Source of the DNA: Endomicrobium sp.
Lineage (GTDB): Bacteria; Elusimicrobiota; Endomicrobiia; Endomicrobiales; Endomicrobiaceae
Assembly: GCA_031264105.1 (NCBI GenBank)
Contig: JAISEM010000010.1
Span: 1 to 46,599 of the forward strand
Length of the DNA stretch: 46,599 nt
Direction of reading: 5' to 3'
Below are positions 1 to 10,900 of this stretch, one piece after another. The notes beneath the pieces were generated by a model. The model was not told the origin of the DNA. It worked only from the letters and a program-made list of their open reading frames with translations, and made no database searches. The position numbers were made by a program, and so were the translations under genes. Every line of letters begins with the position of its first letter. Positions within the stretch are counted from its first letter, which is position 1.

Positions 1-1
1 A

Positions 2-43
2 GTTGTCGAAGATGTTATTAGAGGACGAATAATAAGTAAGTAG
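2..43 (+). CDS. C-terminal tail of an upstream CDS cut by the window edge (VVEDVIRGRIISK*)
   Basis: Open frame from base 2 to TAG at 41-43; too short to identify. Confidence 0.3.
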   Translation, partial: VVEDVIRGRIISK

Positions 44-245
44 AAGATAAGTAGAAGAAAAAGGAAGAAGATGTTGAGTTCTAGAAAAAGATAAACGCCT
101 TTTTTTATTTGGCGAGAAAACAGTTAAGCGCTTTTGTAGTTGTAAATGGACATTAATTTTGTTACTTTTAAATAATTTTATAGAATACTATAACTTGATT
201 TTGGCGCTATATTGGCAAATCTTTAGGAAAAAGAAGGAGATAGCG

Positions 246-872
246 ATGAACAAAAGCTTTTTGTTATTGTTGTCATTTGTATTCTTAGTGGCAATATCTT
301 CAAATCTTAGCGCTCAAGGAGCAAAGGTTCGAGGCTATCCTGATAAAAATAAATCTACAATGCCGTTTGCTGTGTATGTTGAAAATAACTCAAAGCAAAA
401 TCATTTTGCTCCATCAGGGTGGATGGGTGATTACGGTGATATAAAACTTGATTTAGTTAACAAAGAAAATATAAGAAGTGGGAATTCATGTATAAAAATT
501 GTTTATAGTGCAAAAGCGACCCAGGGCGCTGGTTGGATTGGGATATATTGGCAACAACCTCCAAACAATTGGGGTGATAGAAAAGGTGGGTATGATTTAA
601 CTGGAGCTCAAAAGCTTACTTTTTGGGTCAGAGGCGCTGTTGGTGGTGAAAAAATTGCAGAGTTTAAAGTAGGTGGGATATCAGGAGAATTTCCTGATTC
701 AGATTCTGCCTCTATAGGACCTATCGAACTTACAAATATTTGGATAAAATATACAATAGACTTAAAAGGCAGAGATCTAAGTAATATTATTGGTGGTTTT
801 TGTTTTGCCGCGTCCAAAGATGATAACCCGAATGGTTTTACAATGTATCTTGATGATATAATATACGAATAG
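246..872 (+). CDS. Secreted protein with probable carbohydrate-binding-like beta-sandwich domain
   Basis: ORF 159..872; better start at 246 (AAGGAG RBS, MNKSFLLLLSFVFLVAISSNLSAQG signal peptide). Pattern ending FTMYLDDIIYE resembles galactose-binding/CBM-type jelly rolls. Confidence 0.6.
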   Translation: MNKSFLLLLSFVFLVAISSNLSAQGAKVRGYPDKNKSTMPFAVYVENNSKQNHFAPSGWMGDYGDIKLDLVNKENIRSGNSCIKIVYSAKATQGAGWIGIYWQQPPNNWGDRKGGYDLTGAQKLTFWVRGAVGGEKIAEFKVGGISGEFPDSDSASIGPIELTNIWIKYTIDLKGRDLSNIIGGFCFAASKDDNPNGFTMYLDDIIYE

Positions 873-887
873 TCTATATTTTTTAAA

Positions 888-923
888 AGACAGAAGTTTA
901 TCTCAAGACTTCTGTCTTTCTTG
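888..923 (+). terminator. Rho-independent terminator-like hairpin
   Basis: Perfect 10-bp inverted repeat AGACAGAAGT (888-897) / ACTTCTGTCT (908-917), followed by TTCTT. Confidence 0.7.
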
Positions 924-940
924 CGTTTAAAGGGTTTTTA

Positions 941-1825
941 ATGATTGGCACTAAAGAGATATTGAAAAACTTTACTTCGTATATAGTTGTTGAAAAGGGA
1001 TTATCTAGAAATACAGTTTTGGCATATAGGACGGATATTTTAAAATTTATTTATTTTGTAAAAGAAAAACAAATCTCTATTGAAAATTGCCAACATCAAG
1101 ATATAACAGATTTTTTATGGGAAGCAAAAATTGATGGATTAAAACCGAAATCTCTTTATAGGCTTATAGAGTCTTTGAAACAGTTTTATAAATTTTTAGA
1201 TTCTGAAAATATAATTAAGACTAATCCAACTTTGTACTTATCTTCTCCAAAAATTCCAGAAAACTTACCTAGTATGCTCACATTTGACGAGGTAGTACTT
1301 CTACTAAATTCAGTTACAGATGAAGATGAAGTAAACATAAGAAACAGAGCCATGCTTGAGCTCCTATATGCCACAGGATTAAGAGTTTCCGAGCTTATAA
1401 ATCTTAAATTTTCAAATATAAATTTAAATGATAATTTCTTAAGAATTGTAGGAAAAGGTTCTAAAGAACGACTTATTCCTTTCGGGGAAAAAGCTAAGAC
1501 TTTTATAAATATTTATCTCTCAAAAAAAAAGCCTTATGTAAGTTCGCAAGATAGTGTTTTTATTTCAAGACTTGGAAGAAAACTTTCCAGAGTAGAATTT
1601 TGGAGACAATTAAAAAATATAGCTAAAAAAGCTGGGATTAATAAAAATATTACGCCTCATACTCTAAGGCACTCTTTTGCAACGCATCTTTTAGCTGGGG
1701 GGGCAGATATTCGCTTTGTTCAAGAGATGTTAGGGCATGCTTCAATATCTACTACTCAAATTTACACTCACCTTGATAAGAATAAAGTCATACAACAGCA
1801 CAGGACTTTTCATCCTAGAGGATAA
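941..1825 (+). CDS. Tyrosine recombinase XerC/XerD family
   Basis: 294 aa; SAM-like N-terminal domain, catalytic motifs [47 protein letters not shown]. Confidence 0.93.
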   Translation: MIGTKEILKNFTSYIVVEKGLSRNTVLAYRTDILKFIYFVKEKQISIENCQHQDITDFLWEAKIDGLKPKSLYRLIESLKQFYKFLDSENIIKTNPTLYLSSPKIPENLPSMLTFDEVVLLLNSVTDEDEVNIRNRAMLELLYATGLRVSELINLKFSNINLNDNFLRIVGKGSKERLIPFGEKAKTFINIYLSKKKPYVSSQDSVFISRLGRKLSRVEFWRQLKNIAKKAGINKNITPHTLRHSFATHLLAGGADIRFVQEMLGHASISTTQIYTHLDKNKVIQQHRTFHPRG

Positions 1826-1829
1826 ATCG

Positions 1830-2639
1830 TCAAATATTTAAAGTTTCGTTCATACTCCCTGTGCGATAGCCAAGAAGATCTACCGCAATATAAATATATC
1901 CCAACTCTTTTAATTTACTGTAAACTTTTTCTCTATTGTCTTTGTTCATAAGAATTTCAATCCCGTGTTCGTCTGTTTCAATTCTTGCTAGATTGTTATG
2001 ATGTCGTACCCTAACTTGCCGTAAGCCTATATCAAGAAGAGCTTGTTCTGCTTTATCTACCATGGATAGAGTTTCAATAGTAATTTCTTGCCCATATGGA
2101 AACCTTGAAGATAAACACGCAAAAGATTGTTTGTTCCAAGTTGATAAATTTTCTCCTTTTGAAAGTTTGCGTATTTCGTCTTTTGTAAGATTTGCATATC
2201 GTAGAGGGCTTTTTACTTCTAGCTCTGATACAGCAATAAGACCTGGACGATAATCTCCATTATCGTCGCTATTTGATGCTTCTGCTACATTTTTGCTCCC
2301 TTTTTCTTTTGCTATTTTCCAAATTTTTGAGAAAAGCTCTTTTTTACATAAATAACAGCGGTTAGTAGGATTATGTGAAAAGCCTTCTATATTCAACTCT
2401 TCAGATTCGCATATTATGTGCGTTATTCCTTCTTTCTTACAAAAAGCAATTGCTTCGTTAAGTTCTCTTTTAGGAAAAGAGCAAGACTTTGCCGTTGCAG
2501 CTATAACTTTATTGCCAAGTAAATCGTGAGCTGTTTTTAACAAAAATGTTGAATCAACTCCGCCGGAAAACGCTATTATAAGATTATCCAATTCTAAGAT
2601 ATACTTTTTTAGGAGTTTATATTTCTGTTCTATATTCAT
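1830..2639 (-). CDS. larE: ATP-dependent sacrificial sulfur transferase LarE
   Basis: PP-loop SGGVDSTFLLK, NRCYLCKKELF, SPLRYANLTKDEIRKLSK; adjacent to larC and larB. Confidence 0.92.
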   Translation of the reverse strand: MNIEQKYKLLKKYILELDNLIIAFSGGVDSTFLLKTAHDLLGNKVIAATAKSCSFPKRELNEAIAFCKKEGITHIICESEELNIEGFSHNPTNRCYLCKKELFSKIWKIAKEKGSKNVAEASNSDDNGDYRPGLIAVSELEVKSPLRYANLTKDEIRKLSKGENLSTWNKQSFACLSSRFPYGQEITIETLSMVDKAEQALLDIGLRQVRVRHHNNLARIETDEHGIEILMNKDNREKVYSKLKELGYIYIAVDLLGYRTGSMNETLNI

Positions 2640-3854
2640 TTATTTTATCTTTATAGTATTTTTTACTTTATCAAAAGTTATGCCTTTTAAACGAGCTATT
2701 TTTGCTATATCTTCAAATTCAGGCTTTGATTTCTTTATTCCAAATCCTTCTCCTGTTTTAATACGTACATTCCCGTATGGCGTTTTTTGTAAAGACGTTT
2801 TGCGGTTTAAAATATATCTGTCGCAAATAGTTTTTCTTACTCCAAAGGTTGTAGTGTGTTCTAAAATAAGTTTTGCAAAGAAATCTGCATTTTCTATATC
2901 GCATATGCATGTTAATAAAATTCCAGGACGATTTTTTTTCATTTGGACATGCGTATAAAAGACGTCTAAAGCACCTTTGTTTAGGAGTAAGTCTAAAACA
3001 AAGCTTAACGATTCTCCAGCGATATCGTCCATATTACACTGTAGCTGAACTACAGTATTATTTGTAGAATTTATATTTTTATTGGATTGTCCTAAAAATG
3101 CGCATACGCAATTTGGTATTTCGAATTTATGCGTTCCCGCTCCATATCCTATGTTTTTTATATTCATTGGAGGCATTTGTCCAAAGTGGTTAGCAAAATA
3201 TTTTATAATTGCAGCGCCTGTAGGTGTGCATAACTCTCCTTCAATATCATTTGTATAAACAGGAATATTACGTAAAATATGCGCTGTCGCAGGAGCTGGT
3301 ACTGGAAGAATGCCGTGCGCGCAATGGACATGGCCTTTTCCTATATTTATAGGGGAAACTATTATTTCTTCAGGTGAAAGTCTTTCAATAAGCAGGCATA
3401 CTCCTATAATATCAACTATTGCGTCAATTTCACCAACTTCATGAAAGTGTATTTTAGTTACAGCTTTACCATGTACTTTCGCTTCAGCTTGAGCAATTAT
3501 AGCGTATATGTTTACAGCGTTGTCTTTAACCTTCTTTGAGACTTTTAACTTTAATATGATACTTTCAATTGTTTTTAGATTTATACGATTATGCTCTAAA
3601 TGATGTTTGCAGTGATGAGTATTTTCATGTTTGTGTTTATTTTCTTCATGTCCGTAAATGCTTACATGGATTTTTGTTTCTTTTATAGAACATTTTTCAT
3701 CAGTTTGCGCTATTACCTTTACATTACTAAGGCCAAGTGAGTTCATCTGTTCTAAAAAATTTTTCTTATATTTGTCATTAACTAATTCATACAAGGCAGC
3801 TGTCAACATATCTCCTGCAGCGCCCATAGAGCATTCCAAGTAAAGAGTTTTCAT
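2640..3854 (-). CDS. larC: Nickel-pincer cofactor biosynthesis (nickel insertion) protein LarC
   Basis: 404 aa single ORF; MKTLYLECSMGAAGDMLTAALYEL, HFHEVGEIDAIVDIIG, CTPTGAAI motifs, His-rich loop HEENKHKHENTHHCKHHLEH. Confidence 0.92.
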   Translation of the reverse strand: MKTLYLECSMGAAGDMLTAALYELVNDKYKKNFLEQMNSLGLSNVKVIAQTDEKCSIKETKIHVSIYGHEENKHKHENTHHCKHHLEHNRINLKTIESIILKLKVSKKVKDNAVNIYAIIAQAEAKVHGKAVTKIHFHEVGEIDAIVDIIGVCLLIERLSPEEIIVSPINIGKGHVHCAHGILPVPAPATAHILRNIPVYTNDIEGELCTPTGAAIIKYFANHFGQMPPMNIKNIGYGAGTHKFEIPNCVCAFLGQSNKNINSTNNTVVQLQCNMDDIAGESLSFVLDLLLNKGALDVFYTHVQMKKNRPGILLTCICDIENADFFAKLILEHTTTFGVRKTICDRYILNRKTSLQKTPYGNVRIKTGEGFGIKKSKPEFEDIAKIARLKGITFDKVKNTIKIK

Positions 3855-4621
3855 TTAATGCTCTCCATTTTATTGATACGATTTGCAACAAATCCAGCTC
3901 CAAAACCATTGTCTATGTTTACTACGGAAATACCGTTTGCGCAAGAGTTAAGCATAGCAAGTAAAGCTGAAAGACCTTTGAAATTTGCCCCATATCCAAC
4001 GCTTGTAGGTACTGCTATTATAGGACAACTTACAAGACCTCCGACAACGCTTGCAAGCGCGCCTTCCATACCAGCGACCGCTATTATTACCCTTGCCTTG
4101 GTGAGTATTTCATATTTGGATAAAAGTCTATGAATTCCAGCTACGCCTACGTCGTATATTCGCATGACATTACTTCCAAGCATTTCTGCTGTTATTGCAG
4201 CTTCTTCGCATACTGGAATGTCGCTTGTGCCTCCTGACGCTATAACTATATTACCTAAAAGTTTAATATTTTTGATACGTTTTACAATGGCAATTTTTGC
4301 AATTTGATAGTATTCAATATCTATTTGTTTTGCTAGAAAATCTGCAGTTTTTTGAGATACTCTTGTGATTATAATATTGGCTAAATTATTGTTGAGCATA
4401 TTTAAGGCAATATCTAATATCTGTTCTTGAGTTTTTCCTTGTCCGAAGATAATTTCTCCACAGCCTTGCCTTAAACCTCTATGGTAATCAATATTTGCAA
4501 CACCCAAATCTTTAAAAGGAGCAATTTGTAAATGCAATACAGCGTCTTCAGGTGAAATAGTCCCTGATTTCACCATTTTTAGAAGATTTAGAATTTCTTC
4601 TTTATTATTTGTTTTTTGCAT
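3851..4621 (-). CDS. larB: Nickel-pincer cofactor biosynthesis protein LarB (AIR carboxylase-like)
   Basis: DYHRGLRQGCGEIIFGQGKT, IASGGTSDIPVCEEAAITAEMLG, VAGMEGALASVVGGLVSCPIIAVPTSVGYG; 4-bp overlap with larC. Confidence 0.92.
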   Translation of the reverse strand: MQKTNNKEEILNLLKMVKSGTISPEDAVLHLQIAPFKDLGVANIDYHRGLRQGCGEIIFGQGKTQEQILDIALNMLNNNLANIIITRVSQKTADFLAKQIDIEYYQIAKIAIVKRIKNIKLLGNIVIASGGTSDIPVCEEAAITAEMLGSNVMRIYDVGVAGIHRLLSKYEILTKARVIIAVAGMEGALASVVGGLVSCPIIAVPTSVGYGANFKGLSALLAMLNSCANGISVVNIDNGFGAGFVANRINKMESIK

Positions 4622-4625
4622 ACTT

Positions 4626-4901
4626 TTATTTTGCTAAGGATCTTATCGCGGTTGTTGTAATTTTAAACAATATATAAAGTATAACTAGTCCAATAATTCC
4701 AGCTATAAATGTTGATGCATGATGATTTTCTACAAAAGGAAAAGAGTAACCTGAAAATAAAGAAAATGTTTCTTTGGCTTTATCCTCAAAGCCATAATTT
4801 ATAGCAAGAGTCTCTAAAGTGTCTGGAAGTTTTGAAGCAAATAAGCTTGCTAAAAGCGCAGTAAATATAGGAATTATAAATACTAGATTCTTTTTATTCA
4901 T
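4626..4901 (-). CDS. PDGLE/CbiN-NikN-like small membrane component of a Ni/Co ECF transporter
   Basis: 91 aa, N-terminal TM, LPDTLE motif resembling PDGLE, C-terminal TM; overlaps the CbiM/NikM-like gene and precedes larB. Confidence 0.75.
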   Translation of the reverse strand: MNKKNLVFIIPIFTALLASLFASKLPDTLETLAINYGFEDKAKETFSLFSGYSFPFVENHHASTFIAGIIGLVILYILFKITTTAIRSLAK

Positions 4902-5577
4902 TGGATTGTCCGTTTATACTTCTAAATGCTTTAATTAATGCGAGTGTTATTAGAGTTTCAAGACAAGCCACGCCTAAATGTAAGTTCATCATATCTTTAA
5001 ATGCCGTTGAAAACATTATTGAACCAGATAATCCAAGTTCTAAAAGACATATTAAAGAAGCTGTCATAACGGAGAAAAAACATGCTATAAAAACACCAAG
5101 ACAGTGGATTCTTCTTGAAAAAGATTTATATGCATAATAAGATAAGAAAGAACCTATAAATGCCATGTTAAAAATATTTGCTCCAAGAGCTAAAATCCCC
5201 CCATCTGAAAAGAACAGAGATTGTGTGATAAGAACAAAAGATATTATTGCAAAACCTGCGAAAGGGCCTGCAAGGATAGCAGCGAAAGCCCCTCCAAGCA
5301 AATGGGCTGATGTTGCAGATTTTACGGGAATATTAAACATTTGAAAAGCAAATACCCACAGCGCTATTAATGCTAATTTCTGAAAATATTTATTTGCATT
5401 TTCAGAAAATCCAAGATGAGAATCAATACCTGTTCCTGATACGTTATTTGTGAGTACTCTTGATGCAACAGGCACAGTTTTTAATATCTTACTCAGGCAA
5501 TATCCAAGCATGCCAACGCTTCCTGCAAGCAATCCTCCTGCCAAATTATTGTTTAAAAATCCGTCAGGTATGTGCAT
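4894..5577 (-). CDS. CbiM/NikM/LarM-type substrate-specific component of a Ni/Co ECF transporter
   Basis: N-terminal MHIPDGFLNN after start trimming (ORF to 5592), SATSAHLLGGAFAAILAGPFAGF motif. Confidence 0.9.
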   Translation of the reverse strand: MHIPDGFLNNNLAGGLLAGSVGMLGYCLSKILKTVPVASRVLTNNVSGTGIDSHLGFSENANKYFQKLALIALWVFAFQMFNIPVKSATSAHLLGGAFAAILAGPFAGFAIISFVLITQSLFFSDGGILALGANIFNMAFIGSFLSYYAYKSFSRRIHCLGVFIACFFSVMTASLICLLELGLSGSIMFSTAFKDMMNLHLGVACLETLITLALIKAFRSINGQSNE

Positions 5578-5604
5578 ACGTATATCCTCCATGGTTAACT
5601 ATGA

Positions 5605-6687
5605 TCACTTTTGTACTTTTGCTAATAGATATGCGCCTATAACTAGAAATATAAAGTTTGGCAGCCATGCCGCCATAAAAGGTGACAGTATTAAATTTTT
5701 TCCAAGAGATACTGTTAAAGCTTGAGTCCCCCAATATACAAATGTCGCAAATAATGCGGCAAGAAAACTAAATATCATGTTTGTTCTTCTTCCAATCCCT
5801 ATAGCAAAAGGTATTCCTATCATCATAACTATAACATGGGCAAAAATAGAAGAATATCTTTCATATAATTTTATTTTTGCTTTTATTGCTGATTTTCCGA
5901 AAATCTTTAACTGATTTATATATTTAATAAAATTAATTGTATTCATGCTGTCATACGGTGGATCTTTAAGCGTTATCTCTTCAGGAGTAATATTTATGTT
6001 GGAATTATATGTTTTAAAGTAGATCTCATCCCAAAAATAGCTTTCAAATCCGCGCATAACGCCATTTTTAAGTATCCAAGTACCGTCTTCCCAATCAGCT
6101 TTTTCAGCTAGGATAAGTCTCTTTAATTCAAAGTCTTTACTATACCTTTCAAGTACAACGTTTTCCATTGTATTTGCTTTTGTGTCTAGATGTCCAACAG
6201 TTAATCGTATATTATTTTTTAATGCTATTATTTGATTATAATAATCCGTTTGTACATACTCTTTTACTTTTTCTATCTTCTCGCTTTTTAATTTTCTTGT
6301 GTATACAGACGTTTTTGTAACAAGAAATTCTCTAGCGGCAATATCTGCAAGTCCTATTATAAAGCCAAATATAAGAAAAAGGGAAATAATACGCCACATA
6401 TTTATTCCAGCAGCTTTCATTGCAGTAATTTCGCTGTTTTTTGAAAGATTTCCAAGAGTAAATAATAAGGATAGAAGAGTAGCTATTGGCAAAGCTTTGA
6501 CAATCCATTCAGGAGCGCTTGTTAGCGTGTGAGCAATCATTATGCCAAAAGATACTTTGATGTCCATGTAGTCTTTTATTCTTCCAAGTAATTGTGACAC
6601 TATGACTACAATTGAAAAAGCCGCAGTTGTAAAAATGAATATTTTAATGAAGTTTTTTATAATATATTTATAAAAAATTTTTATCAT
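5605..6687 (-). CDS. lptG: LptF/LptG family LPS export permease (second gene of pair)
   Basis: YjgP/YjgQ architecture; KNSEITAMKAAGINMWRI; overlaps preceding paralogue by 4 bp. Confidence 0.8.
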   Translation of the reverse strand: MIKIFYKYIIKNFIKIFIFTTAAFSIVVIVSQLLGRIKDYMDIKVSFGIMIAHTLTSAPEWIVKALPIATLLSLLFTLGNLSKNSEITAMKAAGINMWRIISLFLIFGFIIGLADIAAREFLVTKTSVYTRKLKSEKIEKVKEYVQTDYYNQIIALKNNIRLTVGHLDTKANTMENVVLERYSKDFELKRLILAEKADWEDGTWILKNGVMRGFESYFWDEIYFKTYNSNINITPEEITLKDPPYDSMNTINFIKYINQLKIFGKSAIKAKIKLYERYSSIFAHVIVMMIGIPFAIGIGRRTNMIFSFLAALFATFVYWGTQALTVSLGKNLILSPFMAAWLPNFIFLVIGAYLLAKVQK

Positions 6688-7808
6688 CTTTTTACCATTT
6701 TATTAAACGAGTAAATTCCCAGCGCTCCGATTATTAGATCTGGTAGCCATAATATTATCCCTATAGGAAGATATTTTTTTTCTCCAATATTTACTGCAAG
6801 AGTAAACAATACATAATAAATAATAACTATAACTAAACTTAAACCAAACCCGGCGGCTTTGCCTTCTTTTCCTGTGCGTATTCCTATGGGTAGAGCTATA
6901 AAGATAAAAACAAGAGGAGTTAAGGCAAACGCCCAGCGTATCCAATAGTCTAATAAATATGGAATAAAATCAAATTTTTGTTCTTTATATTGCTTTATTG
7001 TTTTAAGCAGCTTTGGAGATGGTATTTGAGAAGGATGTGAACCATCGTCGCTAATATTGTTTACTATTGGAATAAAAAATGAATAAGTTTTAAAAGTTGA
7101 ATGAGTCATGTTTGCCATATCAGAAGGAGAAGCTTTTTGCCAATATCCATTATAAAGAGTCATTTTAACTCCATTGGAATAAATTTTTACAGTAGCTGAA
7201 GACGCTGTTATACGCCAAGCGCCATTGTCGTTTTGTGGCAAAACATTTTTAGGATTAGGATTATAACTCTCAAATTTATATATGCTTACGCCAATTAAAG
7301 TATTTGTGGCATTATTGACTTTATTACTGTATATGTTGTAATTTCCAAGAGTTTTTAAAGATTTTTCATCAAACTTTGCAAGCGGTTTTGTCTTTGCGAC
7401 TTCTTGAAAATAGACTTTTAAACGGGAATTTAATTCTGGTGCAAAAAAATGATTAAAGAAAATTAAAAATAATGAAAGGCCGCATGCAAAAAGTATTATA
7501 GGCATTGTGAGAGTTTTATATCCGAGGCCTGCAGCTTTAATAGCAGTAATTTCGTTGTCGGCTGATAACTTTCCATAGGAGAGCAATGCTCCAAAAAGAA
7601 CTGCCATAGGTATTGATAATGTTAACGCGTTTGGAAGAAAGAAAATAAATATTTTTAAAACCAATAAAAATGCTACGCCGTTGCCAATCAATAGATCCAT
7701 TATATCAAATACAAAGTTTAATATTAAAAGAAATGAAAAGATAATAACACCAAAAATAAAAGAATGTGAAGATTCTTTTATTATATAAGAATGTACTTTT
7801 TTAACCAT
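6684..7808 (-). CDS. lptF: LptF/LptG family LPS export permease (first gene of pair)
   Basis: YjgP/YjgQ architecture; SADNEITAIKAAGLGYKTL; C-terminal TM block. Confidence 0.8.
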   Translation of the reverse strand: MVKKVHSYIIKESSHSFIFGVIIFSFLLILNFVFDIMDLLIGNGVAFLLVLKIFIFFLPNALTLSIPMAVLFGALLSYGKLSADNEITAIKAAGLGYKTLTMPIILFACGLSLFLIFFNHFFAPELNSRLKVYFQEVAKTKPLAKFDEKSLKTLGNYNIYSNKVNNATNTLIGVSIYKFESYNPNPKNVLPQNDNGAWRITASSATVKIYSNGVKMTLYNGYWQKASPSDMANMTHSTFKTYSFFIPIVNNISDDGSHPSQIPSPKLLKTIKQYKEQKFDFIPYLLDYWIRWAFALTPLVFIFIALPIGIRTGKEGKAAGFGLSLVIVIIYYVLFTLAVNIGEKKYLPIGIILWLPDLIIGALGIYSFNKMVKR

Positions 7809-7864
7809 GTTTATTTGATGAAAGTCCTGTTTAAATGTTGCCGACTAAGATAATTGTATAAAAT

Positions 7865-7893
7865 TTGTGTAAAACTTGAAAGAATATTATAAT
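7865..7893 (+). promoter_or_regulatory. Possible sigma70-type promoter for the SprA-like gene
   Basis: TTGTGT (7865-7870), 17-nt spacer, TATAAT (7888-7893), 35 bp upstream of the ATG. Confidence 0.35.
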
Positions 7894-7928
7894 CAGATGT
7901 TAACAGATGATATAATAAAAGATATTAA

Positions 7929-10900
7929 ATGACAGCTAAAAATTTTAAAGCTTTAGTTTTAATATTATCTTTATCTTTGTTCATTAATTCCGCAGGATTT
8001 ACGGAGTATAAATCTTGTGCGAAAAAATACAGCGTACTTGGCGATACTCAAAAAGAAATTTGCAGTCAATTTGATGAGTACGACATATTTCACGATATTG
8101 AAAGTACAGAGCCTTCTGGAACTATAATTTCGCAAGAATATATTTCTTCGCAAGATAAAGAAGAGCTTCCGGAATCTGTCCATGAGATAGCGGGCCAAGA
8201 GATATTGAATTATTTTAATGATAAAAAATACTCAACAATGGAATATTCCCCTAAAAGTTGGCGAGAAAAAGATAAATGTTACGAAAGATCTCCAAACGCA
8301 GATTTAAAAAATCAATCTTTACCTCCTCCGATAACAACTGAGCTTCCATTTGATTCAAAGCTTTCTCTTTCAGGAAGAAAACTTACAGGTTTTAGCCATA
8401 CATCGAGAGTATATGATAAAGAAGAAGCAGGGAAAAGGAAAAATAATTCAACATTTAAGATGGATCAAGAATTACAGATGAGAGTTCTTGGAAGTATAGG
8501 AGAAAGACTAAATATTAATGTTGACTATGATGACAGCGTAGGCAAAAAAGACATATCTCTAATTTACAAAGGCAAACGTGGCGAACTTGTAAAAGAAGCG
8601 GCTTTTGGAGATATTTCTGTTTGTATGCCTGCTACGGAATTTACTGGATATAAAAAAGAGCTGTTTGGACTAAAAGTTGACACAGAATATAAAGATTTTG
8701 GTTTAAATGGTTTTTTTAGCAAAACAAAAGGCTTATCAGAAGTAAAACGTTTTACCGGAAGTACTCAATTAGAAAGAAAAACTATTGCCGATACGGCTTA
8801 TGTCAAATTGAAATATTATTCGTTACTAGCAACCGGCGAAGCAAGAACAATTAAAAGCGGATCTGTGAAAGTATATATAGACTATCAAAAAAGTGATCCC
8901 AAATATAATTTTTCTTATCCGACACGTATCCCTCTTACAGACATAAATAATACGGCAGGATTTAATTATACAGGTAATTTTGTAACTCTTGTACAAGGTC
9001 AAGATTTTATTGTTGACTATACAACAGGTATGCTTGGTTTTAAGACTACGCTAGTCTGCAACTATGTTGTTGCTGTAAGTTATGACTTTAGTGACGGTAC
9101 ATCTCTTGCTGTTCCAGCTATAATAAAAGATGAGAATAATACAGCAGGGATTACTACAGAACTTAAAACAGTCTACGATTTAGGAAACTTAAAAATAGTA
9201 CGCGATAATGGAAGAGGCAGCTTTTTGCTAGAAATAAAAGATTTAAATGATGCTATCCCTGCAATCATTGATGAAGGAATACCCGCGCCGTCTTATCCAT
9301 CAGATATCACAGTTGATTTTGAAAATGGATACTTCAAACTCAATAATAGATTACATAATTCTTTATACAATACTGGAGAACACAAGTATAACTTTTTAAC
9401 TGAATATCAATATACAATTAAAATACTAAATTTAAGGCCAGGGATTGTTCCACGTTCTGAAAGAGTTATTGTTGACGGAAATACTTTGAAAAATGGCGAT
9501 GATTACATCATTGATTATGATATAGGAATTTTGACTATAAAAAATGATGAAGCGATAAAAGGAAATTCTGCGATGGACGTTTCTTACGACTATTCCATTT
9601 TTGGCGCAGGAAATGAAACGTCTCTTGTAGGGGCTAACGCAAGATTTAAAGTAGTAGATAATTTTTCAGTCGGAGCAAGCATAATACATAATTTTACTGC
9701 GAAGGGAAAAGAACTTCCTGATATAAAAAATACTCCTACCAGCCTTACAATTAGTGAATGTGATGCAAAAGTTGCAGATTTAGACATAGACTTATTAAAT
9801 ATGAAACTTGACGGCAGTGCTGAATATGCGTTAAGCTCTTACAACAGCAATACTTCTAGAAAAGCATTAATTGATTCTATGGATAATTCTGTTAGAGAAG
9901 ACATGGCAAGTATGCTAGAAGAAAATTGGTTTCATAGCGCTACGGGCTACCCCACAGTAAGAAGAAACTTAAGAGACTTGTCTTGGAGAAGTTATGAAAT
10001 AAATCTTAGGGATATTGATCCATTTTTAGAGATTAATGATGGAGAAAGACAAATCGTTTTAGACGTTGATTATGACGTTAGAGTTTCATCGGAAATAGCT
10101 TTTTCTCAAAAACTTTGTTCGCTATGGGAAGGAGTAAACTATTCAAAAAAACTTTATGTCGATATATGGATTAACGATCCGAACTCATCCTCTCATGACG
10201 TTGTTATAGAGTACGCTTCTTGCATAAATGAAGACTCTGATGGTTGCGGCGAGCTCGACACCGAAGATACTGACAATACGGGGATTTTAAGCCCATGGAA
10301 AGATACAGGGAGACCCTATCATAATAGAGATGGAACAGCTTCATTGATAGGCGCTCATAACGGTAAGCTTGATAGTGAAGATATAAACGGAAATGGAATA
10401 TTAGATATGGAAGATGAAGTAGCAGAAAGCTTTTCTCTTTCAGATCCAAGGGTTACTGCAATAAACAGTAGCCCAAACGGTTGGAGACAATTGAGAATTC
10501 CAATAGATATTAATAACAATAACAGAGATATTTGGAGAAATATAAGAATTTTACGTGTGAAAATATGCCAAACAAGAAGTCTTACAGGCGATCAAGGAAG
10601 ACTAACTATCGGTAAGATATCAATATCAGGAAACAGATGGGAAAAAGCAGGCTTGAATTTAAATGATTTCAATATTTCTTCTATAGGCAGATTTGACGTA
10701 AACTACAAATCTCTTATAAATAACAGATATTATTTAGATTTATACGGCATAGAAAACACAGTAAAGAAAGATGAAAGAGCTTTAAAGATAGAATATACCG
10801 CTTCAGGATCGCAAGAACGGTTTTTAGCAAAATCAGTCTATTGTGGCGAAGCTCTTGATTTGTCAAAATATGAATCTTTAAGGTTTATGGCGTATGCAAA

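Noticed and set aside
30-75. Purine-rich repeated aagtagaagataagtagaagaaaaaggaagaag stretch as a functional repeat.
   Set aside because: Short and imperfect, at the window edge after a stop codon; insufficient evidence.
608-817. Opposite-strand ORFs inside strong CDSs (e.g. 608..817 -, 17444..18091 -, 20737..21183 -, 45512..46051 -).
   Set aside because: They lie antisense to well-supported coding genes and show no domain-like composition; treated as mirror ORFs.
941-1825. Xer-type recombinase as the integrase of a mobile element.
   Set aside because: No att repeats, tRNA or phage/ICE genes nearby; it looks like a housekeeping XerC/XerD. A dif site was not identified.
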